A stretch of DNA of 5,482 bases from JBGSWL01 sp041752455 (lineage in GTDB: Bacteria > Pseudomonadota > Alphaproteobacteria > Rhizobiales > Rhizobiaceae): contig JBGSWL010000056.1 of assembly GCA_041752455.1 (NCBI GenBank), forward strand, positions 1 to 5,482. Reading direction: 5' to 3'. Shown here piece by piece: positions 1 to 5,421 of the stretch. The notes under the pieces are model-generated. The model saw only the letters and a list, made by a program, of their open reading frames with translations. It made no database searches and was not told where the DNA came from. The position numbers were made by a program, and so were the translations under genes. Within the stretch, counting starts at the first letter, position 1. Each line of letters opens with the position of its first letter.

Positions 1-193
1 CAAGCCGGCGTGGTTCGAGCAGCAGGATGCGGCCACCTTTGCGCCACGGGGCCTCCAGAAGCGCCAAGGGCACCAGCGTGGTTTTGCCGGCACCGGGCGG
101 CGCAACCAGCACGGCATTGCTCCCACCCTCCAGCGCGTCCAGGAGCGCTGGCAGGATATCGGCGACCGGCAGCCCGGTATCGCCGAAGTTCAC
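1..193 (-). CDS. hrpB: ATP-dependent DExH helicase HrpB, N-terminal 64 codons (truncated by window edge)
   Basis: The reading frame continues past base 1, so only residues 1-64 are visible. They contain a Walker A / helicase motif I (APPGAGKTT, residues 31-39) preceded by LPVADILPALLDAL. Near the end lies ILLLEPRRL (residues 56-64), which matches the motif Ia region of HrpB-type DExH helicases, whose N-termini pair LPV..(L)P.L with VAP.GAGK(T/S)T and LEPRRLAAR. HrpB is a cytoplasmic SF2 helicase of about 800 residues with no firmly assigned role in most bacteria. The start is GTG at 193, preceded by GGGGA nine nt upstream. Its first bases overlap the TGA of the ABC ATPase gene as GTGA, so translation is probably coupled to ynjD. 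No other start codon lies just upstream in this frame. HrpA-type or other DEAH helicases are less likely because of the LPV lead-in and LEPRRL spacing. Confidence 0.85.
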   Translation of the reverse strand, partial: MNFGDTGLPVADILPALLDALEGGSNAVLVAPPGAGKTTLVPLALLEAPWRKGGRILLLEPRRL

Positions 194-864
194 GGCGCCT
201 CGTCCCCGATAGTGATGATGTCGCCGCCGGCGGCTTCCGCGTCCGCGCGATCATGGGTGACGAGAAGCACAGGCACGCCTAGGCGTTTGGCATTGGCAAA
301 GACCAGATCGCGCACCTGCTGGCGCAGCGCCGCATCAAGCTTCGAGAACGGTTCGTCGAGCAGAAGAAACCGTGGCTTTGACAGCATGACGCGGGCGAGC
401 GCGACACGGGCCTTCTGGCCGCCTGAGAGGGTCGCCGGGTCGCGGTCGACAAATCCGTCAAGCCCGACTTCCGCCAGCGCAGCTTGCGCCTGCGCGCGGC
501 GCTGGGCCTTCCCCTTGACCGAAGGTGACAGGGCAAACAGCAGGTTGCCGCCGACCGACATGTGGGGAAACAGCAGCGGATCCTGAAACAGCAGCCCGGC
601 ATGACGTTCCTGCGGCGGCAGCGCGGTCAGGTCGGTGGCGCCGTTCCAGACGCGCCCGGTTGCGCAAAAGACGTGGTCGAGAAATCCGCCGGCGAAGGCC
701 AGAAGCGTCGATTTGCCGGAACCCGACGGTCCCATCACGGAAAGGACCGCGCCGGGCGCTATCGTTGCATCGACAGAAAGAAGCTGGCGACCGGCAAGGG
801 TGATCGACACATGGTCAAGGACCAGCGGCTGAAGCCCCGCGCCACCAATGCCGTCCTGTCCCAT
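190..864 (-). CDS. ynjD: ABC importer ATP-binding protein, YnjD family
   Basis: A 224-residue ABC ATPase that would energise the importer encoded by the two genes upstream. All nucleotide-binding motifs are intact: Walker A GPSGSGKST (45-53), Q-loop Gln94 (LLFQDPLLFPHMSV), signature LSGGQ (146-150), Walker B LLLDEP with Asp170 and Glu171, D-loop SKLDAAL (174-180), and H-loop His204 in VTHD. There is no C-terminal regulatory domain, and the length is close to E. coli YnjD. With one ATPase gene and one fused permease, it presumably works as a homodimer on the inner face of the cytoplasmic membrane. ATG at 864 lies 21 nt after the permease stop, with a modest AAGGG ten nt upstream. Its TGA is shared with the start of hrpB (GTGA overlap). 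Family and role are secure; the YnjD assignment rests partly on its neighbours. Confidence 0.93.
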   Translation of the reverse strand: MGQDGIGGAGLQPLVLDHVSITLAGRQLLSVDATIAPGAVLSVMGPSGSGKSTLLAFAGGFLDHVFCATGRVWNGATDLTALPPQERHAGLLFQDPLLFPHMSVGGNLLFALSPSVKGKAQRRAQAQAALAEVGLDGFVDRDPATLSGGQKARVALARVMLSKPRFLLLDEPFSKLDAALRQQVRDLVFANAKRLGVPVLLVTHDRADAEAAGGDIITIGDEAP

Positions 865-885
865 CGTGTCGATGCCCTTGTATGT

Positions 886-2565
886 TCAGGCCGCCTGAAT
901 TGCCCGCCGGTTGCGGAAAAGCAAGGCGGGCACGGCGCTCGCCACGGCAAACGCAAGAAACGGCAACGCCAGTTGCAGGAAGGCATAGACGCCGATGACG
1001 CGCCGGTTGCCGCCCGCGCCGAGCGCGACGGCTTCGGTGGTGATCGTCGGGAACCGTCCGGCACCCACAAGCAATGTCGGCAGATACTGACCGACCGAAA
1101 CGGCAAATCCGACAGCGGTGGCGACCAGAACCGCCCGCAACATCATGGGCAGGCGTATAGCCCAGAAGACCCGCGACGGCGAAGCGCCAAGGCCAATGGC
1201 AATCGCCTCATAGCGGCGGTCGAAAGCCCGCCAAGGCGCCGTCAGCGACAGAAAGACGTAAGGCAGCACGAACACCATGTGGACGAGCACCAGCGCGCCA
1301 AGGCTTGCATCCCAGCCACCCGAGACCAGCAGAAGCTGCAGGCCGAACAGGAAGCCGATCTGCGGCACGAGCAGCGGCAGGTAAACCAGCAGCAGCGCGC
1401 GGTTGCCGCCGGTGCGTCCGGTTTCGTTTTCCCGCTGCAGGCAGGCAAGGACGATGATCACGGAGAGGACTGTCGACAGCCCGGCAATCGAAAGCGTGTT
1501 GGCGAGCGGCGCTGCCACGCTTGGCAGGCTTTTCTCCCAGGTGCGGATCGTCAGCGATTGCGGCCACGCATCGGGAAACGACCAGAGGCCAGCCACAGAC
1601 CACAGTGCCAGAAGCGCCAGACCGCCAAACACCACCGTGGCCGCAAGCGCCATCGCCACGCCGGAAGCAAAGCGCACTGCGCGCTCGCGCTGGCCGCGCA
1701 GACCACGGTCGGCAATTGCCGAGCCGATCGCCGCTGTCAGTCGTTCCAGGATGATCCAGAGCAAAAGGGCAACAGCTGTGACGCCGATCTGCACCAGCGC
1801 CCCGGCGCAGGCGACGAACCGGCGCGACAGGTCTGCATCATTCATCCATCCGACAAGGCGAACGGGAAGCGTCGGCGGCAGTGTCGGGCCAAGGATCACC
1901 GCCATGTCGACGTTGGAAGTCGCATAGGCAATCACTGCAAACACCGCGAGGCGGATCTGGCGATAGAGCCCCGGCCAAACCGCGAGCAGCAGGCCGAGTG
2001 TGCGGCCATGGCCGAGCGAACGCACCAGCGGCAGCGCCGCCATGACCGGCGACTGGGGAATGGCCGCAAGCGTCACCAGAAGCAGGAAGGGCACTTCCTT
2101 GACGACGAGGCCTGCGACCAGTGCCAGCCCCATCGCATCATTGACGATCAGAAGGTCCGGCGGACGATCCCATCCGGTTGCCCACGGCGACAGCAGACGG
2201 GCAACAAAGCCGGACGGCGCAATCATGAAGGCGAGCGCAAAGGCCGCGGCCGCATGCGGCACGGCCAGAAGCGGCGCCACCAGATGCTGGAGCGTGGCAA
2301 ACGTGCGGGTTCCATACCAGCCACAGACAAACAGCGCGACAATCGCAACCGACAAGAAGGTCGAGACAAGGCCGGTCGCCAGTGCGGTCAGCGCCGAGCG
2401 GAAGAGGCCCGGTTCTGCCAGAAGCGCGGCAAACGGTGCCAGCGTCAGGCGGTCGCCACCAATGGCCGGCAGATAGCCGAAGGCCGGCAAGAGTGTGCCC
2501 GCCGTTCCGGCAAGGAGCGGCAGGCACAAAATGGCAATCGCAAAGGTTGGCGCAAAGCGCAGCAC
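886..2565 (-). CDS. ynjC: ABC importer permease with two fused transmembrane domains, YnjC family
   Basis: A 559-residue inner-membrane protein with about 12 hydrophobic segments, near residues 5-25, 62-83, 96-118, 143-169, 203-226, 252-272, 304-328, 355-376, 390-413, 422-443, 475-500 and 525-550. It is a tandem fusion of two binding-protein-dependent permease domains. The C-terminal half has a textbook EAA loop (EAIAIGLGASPSRVFWAIRLP, from 453) that would dock on the ATPase. The corresponding N-terminal loop (about 175-201, AALPLVRSLGHGRT) keeps the glycine but is degenerate. Order and size match E. coli ynjC, which encodes the single permease of YnjBCD. The start is GTG at 2565, 13 nt after the ynjB stop; an in-frame TGA at 2577-2575 rules out extension much beyond it. 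No good Shine-Dalgarno is seen, so reinitiation after ynjB is likely. The transported substrate cannot be read from the sequence. Confidence 0.92.
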   Translation of the reverse strand: MLRFAPTFAIAILCLPLLAGTAGTLLPAFGYLPAIGGDRLTLAPFAALLAEPGLFRSALTALATGLVSTFLSVAIVALFVCGWYGTRTFATLQHLVAPLLAVPHAAAAFALAFMIAPSGFVARLLSPWATGWDRPPDLLIVNDAMGLALVAGLVVKEVPFLLLVTLAAIPQSPVMAALPLVRSLGHGRTLGLLLAVWPGLYRQIRLAVFAVIAYATSNVDMAVILGPTLPPTLPVRLVGWMNDADLSRRFVACAGALVQIGVTAVALLLWIILERLTAAIGSAIADRGLRGQRERAVRFASGVAMALAATVVFGGLALLALWSVAGLWSFPDAWPQSLTIRTWEKSLPSVAAPLANTLSIAGLSTVLSVIIVLACLQRENETGRTGGNRALLLVYLPLLVPQIGFLFGLQLLLVSGGWDASLGALVLVHMVFVLPYVFLSLTAPWRAFDRRYEAIAIGLGASPSRVFWAIRLPMMLRAVLVATAVGFAVSVGQYLPTLLVGAGRFPTITTEAVALGAGGNRRVIGVYAFLQLALPFLAFAVASAVPALLFRNRRAIQAA

Positions 2566-2578
2566 GATCAGCCGTCAG

Positions 2579-3811
2579 TCAGTTGGCGACGCCGTATCGC
2601 TTGGCCCACTCGGTCTCCAGCATGGTCATCCAGGACGGATGCGGCTCGGCGAGCGCCGGTCCGAGTTCTGCCGGCGCCAGCGTCGCGATGCCAAGATCGA
2701 GCGCATCGAACGCCGCGCGGTCGGCCTCGTTCAGCTTGTCCATGGCGAGCACGGTCGGATCGCCCCAGACGCCAGGATCCTGCTTTCTGGCCTGGGCTTC
2801 CGGCGACAGGAGGAAATCGGCGACAACCAGTGCTCCCGCTTTCGCATTGGCATTGAACGGGATCGCGACGAAATGGGTGTTCGACAGCGTGCCCCCCGGG
2901 AAAGTGAAGGACCGGATCGTGTCGGGAAGCAGACCTCCGGCAATCTGGTTGGAAGCTTCGGCCGGGTTGAAGGCAAACGTGATTTCCAGTTCGCCGTCGG
3001 CCAGAAGCTGGCTCATCGACGGATAGTCCTTCGGAAAGGCTTTCGCCTGACGCCACAGATGCGGATGCAACTGGTCGAGATAGGCAAACAGCGGCGCGGT
3101 GACCGCGGCGAAATCAACGCTTTCCACGGGCTGTTGCAGGACGGACGGGTCGGTCACGGTTTCGGCAAGCACCTGCTTCAAAAAGCTGGAGCCGACGAAA
3201 TCCGGCGGCTGCGGATAGGAGAACCGGCCCGGATTCGCGGCAGCCCATTGCAACAGTTCGGCGGCGCTCTTCGGCATGGAAGCCGTTTGCGTGCGGGCAC
3301 TGTCATGGAAGAAAACCAGCTTTGCCATGCCCCACGGCGATTCAAGGCCCTCGGTCGGGATGGTGAAATCGGTGGTGATCGTCGGCTTGTTTTCGACGTC
3401 AACAAACGCCCAGTTGGGCAGCGAAGTCGCCCAACCTGGCGAAAACAGCAGGCTCTGGCGCTTCAGCGAGGCGAAGTTCTCGCCGTTGATCCAGATCAGA
3501 TCGATTGAGCCGCCGGTTTCGCGCCCGGCAGCCTTTTCGGCAACGACGGTGGCGACAGCAGTCGCCGTGTCTTCCAGCTTGACGTGGACAAGGCGCACAT
3601 CATGGCGCTCGCGCAGCGTGTCACCGACCCAGGCGATGTAATCATTGATCTGCGTCGAGCCGCCCCACGCGTTCCAGTAGACGGTCTGGCCCTTGGCTTC
3701 GGCAAGCACGGCTTCCCAGTTTGCAGGATCCGGTTCGGCAAAGGCCGGAGCTGAAAGGGCACTCGTCAGACATGCGGACAAGGCTGCAGCGAGTATCGGG
3801 CGCAAATTCAT
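2579..3811 (-). CDS. ynjB: ABC importer periplasmic substrate-binding protein, YnjB family
   Basis: A 410-residue secreted binding protein that would capture the importer's substrate in the periplasm. The first 25 residues form a signal peptide (MNLR, hydrophobic core, then APAFA before EPDPANW), with predicted cleavage after Ala25. Family-typical stretches follow: GQTVYWNAWGGSTQIN (41-56), GGSIDLIWINGENF (100-113), ESPWGMAKL (157-165), YPQPPDFVGSSFL (199-211), FNPAEASNQIAGGLLP (281-296), and near the end FLLSPEAQARKQDPGVWGDP (333-352). From memory these match E. coli YnjB closely. The frame is open back to 3874, but the extra 21 residues would bury the signal peptide. ATG at 3811 has AAGGGA seven nt upstream, so I chose it. 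An LSAC sequence (11-14) could be read as a lipobox. It is the first gene of ynjBCD-hrpB; no experimentally fixed substrate is known to me for the family. Confidence 0.93.
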   Translation of the reverse strand: MNLRPILAAALSACLTSALSAPAFAEPDPANWEAVLAEAKGQTVYWNAWGGSTQINDYIAWVGDTLRERHDVRLVHVKLEDTATAVATVVAEKAAGRETGGSIDLIWINGENFASLKRQSLLFSPGWATSLPNWAFVDVENKPTITTDFTIPTEGLESPWGMAKLVFFHDSARTQTASMPKSAAELLQWAAANPGRFSYPQPPDFVGSSFLKQVLAETVTDPSVLQQPVESVDFAAVTAPLFAYLDQLHPHLWRQAKAFPKDYPSMSQLLADGELEITFAFNPAEASNQIAGGLLPDTIRSFTFPGGTLSNTHFVAIPFNANAKAGALVVADFLLSPEAQARKQDPGVWGDPTVLAMDKLNEADRAAFDALDLGIATLAPAELGPALAEPHPSWMTMLETEWAKRYGVAN

Positions 3812-3816
3812 CGGTA

Positions 3817-3824
3817 CTTCCCTT
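3817..3824 (-). promoter_or_regulatory. Ribosome binding site fixing the ynjB start
   Basis: On the minus strand AAGGGAAG precedes ATG 3811, with the AAGGGA core seven nt from the start. It supports the 410-residue protein over the 431-residue open frame. Confidence 0.75.
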
Positions 3825-3849
3825 GCAAGGCGGCTATCAATTCGCACAG

Positions 3850-3874
3850 TTGACCGGCAGGCACACCCGGTCAA
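3850..3874. repeat. Perfect inverted repeat TTGACCGG-N9-CCGGTCAA upstream of ynjB
   Basis: The arms at 3850-3857 and 3867-3874 are perfect reverse complements of 8 bp separated by 9 bp, centred 51 nt upstream of the ynjB ATG. The total of 25 bp and a centre-to-centre arm distance of 17 bp suit a dimeric repressor or activator site. As RNA it could form a GC-rich hairpin. No T-run follows on either strand, so it is not a typical intrinsic terminator. The regulator, if any, is not encoded in the window. Confidence 0.6.
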
Positions 3875-3922
3875 TTGCAGGCGTCATCACCGGTCGTCAC
3901 TTTGCAGTGAGGTGCGCGCCAT

Positions 3923-4351
3923 TCAGTCGATCTGGGTGATGGCGATGCGGCGGACCAGCTTTTCCGGTTCCGGGCGTTCGAGGTCGATCATCAACAGCCC
4001 GGTCTTCAGTTCCGCACCGATGACGCGCATGCCGTCGGCGAGCACGAACGCCCGCTGGAACTGCCGGGCCGCGATGCCGCGATGCAGGAATTCCCGGTCG
4101 GCGTCGTCCTCTGCCTCGGACTGGCGGCCCCGGATAATCAACTGGTTGTCCTCGGTCGTGACCTCGAGATCCTCGGATGAGAACCCGGCCACGGCGAGCG
4201 TGATGCGCAGCAACAGGCGATCATCCCGGCGCAGCCGCTCGATGTTGTAAGGCGGATAGCTGTCGCCAGACTTGGCGACCCGCTCCAGCGATTTTTCGAT
4301 GGCTTCAAAACCGACGAGCAGCGGGCTTGACAGGGTGGTCATGCGGGTCAT
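3923..4351 (-). CDS. Small heat shock protein, Hsp20/IbpA family (class A rhizobial type)
   Basis: A 142-residue ATP-independent chaperone that would hold unfolding cytoplasmic proteins in refoldable form for DnaK/ClpB. Residues 32-39 (YPPYNIER) open the alpha-crystallin domain as in IbpA. AVAGFSSEDLEV (53-64), DNQLIIRGRQ (68-77), FLHRGIAARQFQRAFVL (88-104) and AELKTGLLMIDLERPEPE (113-130) complete it; the A-x4-G-L-L element is the family hallmark. The tail has the I-x-I motif (IAI, 136-138) used in oligomer assembly. ATG 4351 is preferred because AGGA lies ten nt upstream; a second ATG at 4342 would be 19 nt from it. The gene has its own sigma-32-like promoter and a ROSE-like leader, so expression should rise on heat shock. 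ynjB follows on the same strand after 111 nt. Confidence 0.95.
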   Translation of the reverse strand: MTRMTTLSSPLLVGFEAIEKSLERVAKSGDSYPPYNIERLRRDDRLLLRITLAVAGFSSEDLEVTTEDNQLIIRGRQSEAEDDADREFLHRGIAARQFQRAFVLADGMRVIGAELKTGLLMIDLERPEPEKLVRRIAITQID

Positions 4352-4423
4352 GGGTTCGGCGTCCTCATTGCAAAGCGACGGGGCGGCGGACCCTCATCTC
4401 AGTCACTCTCTGGCATCCACCGC
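4352..4423 (-). promoter_or_regulatory. ROSE-like RNA thermometer in the small heat shock mRNA leader
   Basis: Read as RNA on the minus strand, two helices form by hand pairing. The first joins GCGGUGGA (4423-4416) with UCCGCCGC (4390-4383): 8 bp with one G-U wobble. The second is CGUCGCU (4380-4374), loop UUGCAAUG (4373-4366), then AGGACG (4365-4360). In it UCGCU faces the Shine-Dalgarno AGGA with its middle G bulged, which is the diagnostic U(U/C)GCU:AGGA arrangement of ROSE elements. Known ROSE leaders sit upstream of rhizobial and enterobacterial small heat shock genes, hide the ribosome binding site when cool and melt when hot. No alignment or folding was run; the assignment rests on motif, location and gene type. 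Confidence 0.72.
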
Positions 4424-4431
4424 TTTCCTTG

Positions 4432-4460
4432 TTATGGTCGCGCCAACGTTCATTTTCAAG
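4432..4460 (-). promoter_or_regulatory. Sigma-32 (RpoH)-like heat shock promoter
   Basis: On the minus strand CTTGAAA (4460-4454) is followed after 14 nt by GACCATAA (4439-4432). This resembles the RpoH pattern CTTGAAA - N13-15 - CCCCATNT; the -35 box is perfect and the -10 box keeps the CCAT core. Transcription would start near 4425, giving a leader of roughly 75 nt that begins just before the first helix of the thermometer. The position in front of a small heat shock gene supports the call. Confidence 0.65.
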
Positions 4461-4476
4461 AATCAGTGAGAACCCG

Positions 4477-5421
4477 GTGGCAGAACCGATCATCATCGAC
4501 ACAGATCCAGGCCAGGACGATGCCATTGCGCTGCTTCTGGCGCTGGCGAGCCCGGAACTCGACGTGCTCGGCATCACTGCCGTTGCCGGCAACGTGCCGC
4601 TGGCGCTGACCGAACTCAATACGCGCAAGATCTGCGAGCTGGCGGGGCGGCCCGACATGCCCGTCCATGCGGGCGCCGAACGGCCACTGGTCCGCGATCT
4701 GGTGACGGCGGAATATGTGCATGGCCGCACCGGGCTCGACGGCCCTGACCTGCCCAAGCCGGAAATGAGCCTTGCCTCGCGCGACGGGGTCGGTTTCATC
4801 ATCACAACCCTGCGTGCGCGGCCCTCAGGCACCGTGACGCTGTGCACGCTCGGGCCTTTGACCAATGTGGCGCTGGCGCTGCGCCTTGCGCCCGATATTG
4901 CCCCGCGCATCAAGCAGATCGTTGCGATGGGCGGCGGGTTCTTCGAAGGTGGCAATGTCACCCCGGCAGCAGAGTTCAACATTTATGTCGATCCGGAGGC
5001 GGCGGACATCGTATTCCGTTCCGGCGTGCCGATCATCCTGGCGCCGCTCGATGTCACCCACAAGGCGCTGACGACCCGGGCGCGCGTCGATGCGCTTCGC
5101 GCCAAGGCAACGCCGGTCTGCGATGCGGCGGCGGCGCTTATCGATTTCTTCGAGCGTTTCGACGAGGACAAGTACGGCACCGATGGCGGGCCGCTGCATG
5201 ACCCTTGCGTGATTGCATATCTCTTGCAGCCATCATTGTTTTCCGGCCGCAATTGCCATGTCGCCGTGGAAACCGCATCCGAGCTGACCATGGGCATGAC
5301 GGTCATCGACTGGTGGGGCGTGACCGGCCGACCGGCCAATGCGCATGTTCTGCGCGAGATCGACGCCGATGGGTTCTTTGCGCTGATTGCCGAACGGATC
5401 GCCCGCCTGCCGCTCAGCTGA
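4477..5421 (+). CDS. Inosine-uridine-preferring-type nucleoside hydrolase
   Basis: A 314-residue cytoplasmic enzyme predicted to cleave the N-glycosidic bond of nucleosides, giving ribose and a free base for salvage. The N-terminal DTDPGQDDA carries the calcium-binding aspartates (Asp10, Asp14, Asp15); Asn39, Asn160, Glu166, Asn168 and the HDP motif with His241 and Asp242 are all present. These residues fall at the same numbers as the known active-site residues of the Crithidia fasciculata enzyme, so the protein looks full length and catalytically complete. The GTG at 4477 gives this exact register; a longer open frame reaches back to 4327 but crosses the heat shock promoter and looks unlike the family. 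The Shine-Dalgarno (GTGAGAA) is weak. Base preference cannot be told from sequence; RihA/B/C-like activities are all possible. It diverges from the heat shock gene and converges on a ribokinase-like gene. Confidence 0.94.
   Translation: MAEPIIIDTDPGQDDAIALLLALASPELDVLGITAVAGNVPLALTELNTRKICELAGRPDMPVHAGAERPLVRDLVTAEYVHGRTGLDGPDLPKPEMSLASRDGVGFIITTLRARPSGTVTLCTLGPLTNVALALRLAPDIAPRIKQIVAMGGGFFEGGNVTPAAEFNIYVDPEAADIVFRSGVPIILAPLDVTHKALTTRARVDALRAKATPVCDAAAALIDFFERFDEDKYGTDGGPLHDPCVIAYLLQPSLFSGRNCHVAVETASELTMGMTVIDWWGVTGRPANAHVLREIDADGFFALIAERIARLPLS
5414..5421. other. Palindromic tail-to-tail overlap holding both stop codons
   Basis: TCAGCTGA is its own reverse complement. On each strand it is read as the end of a gene: the last base of a codon is followed by AGC TGA or the equivalent, so both proteins end Ser-stop and the coding regions overlap by exactly 8 bp. 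No intrinsic terminator is visible between the genes within the window. Confidence 0.7.

Larger units (their letters stand above)
3812..3922. other. 111-nt leader between the small heat shock gene and ynjB
   Basis: This non-coding gap separates two minus-strand genes. It holds the ynjB ribosome binding site, the inverted repeat at 3850-3874, two similar octamers in tandem (GTCATCAC at 3883-3890 and GTCGTCAC at 3893-3900 on the plus strand, 10 bp apart), and a weak 5-bp hairpin (TCACT/AGTGA, 3897-3910). On the minus strand TTGACC (3874-3869) resembles a -35 box, but no convincing -10 box lies 16-18 nt further on. No stem followed by a T-run is present, so no intrinsic terminator for the heat shock gene is visible. 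Read-through into ynjB is therefore possible. Confidence 0.6.

Noticed and set aside
562..2856. A 764-codon plus-strand open frame running antisense to ynjD, ynjC and part of ynjB
   Set aside because: Its product is loaded with Arg, Gln, Lys and His, has no recognisable domain, and lies exactly opposite three genes with intact family motifs. It is a by-product of GC-rich codon usage.
2495..3508. A 337-codon plus-strand open frame opposite ynjB
   Set aside because: Antisense to a well-matched binding protein gene, of low-complexity basic composition, with no motif of its own.
3812..3874. N-terminal extension of ynjB to an upstream ATG at 3874
   Set aside because: It would add 21 polar residues ahead of a clear signal peptide and has no good ribosome binding site, whereas the internal ATG at 3811 has both.
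3897..3910. Small hairpin TCACT/AGTGA after the heat shock gene as a terminator
   Set aside because: The stem is only 5 bp and no T-run follows on the minus strand.
4388..4405. CUGAGAUGAGGGU in the heat shock leader, recalling the TPP riboswitch core
   Set aside because: The other conserved TPP elements, such as ACCUGAU and the GGGA-closing helix, are absent, the leader is too short, and the gene is not thiamine-related.
4411..4457. Housekeeping promoter for the nucleoside hydrolase, e.g. TTGTTA (4429-4434) with ATTTTC (4452-4457)
   Set aside because: Spacing of 17 is right but the -10 match is poor, and other equally weak pairings exist in the same stretch.
4327..4476. 50-residue N-terminal extension of the nucleoside hydrolase
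   Set aside because: It crosses the divergent promoter and the heat shock start, and is unlike the family. The GTG at 4477 gives the family's exact residue register.
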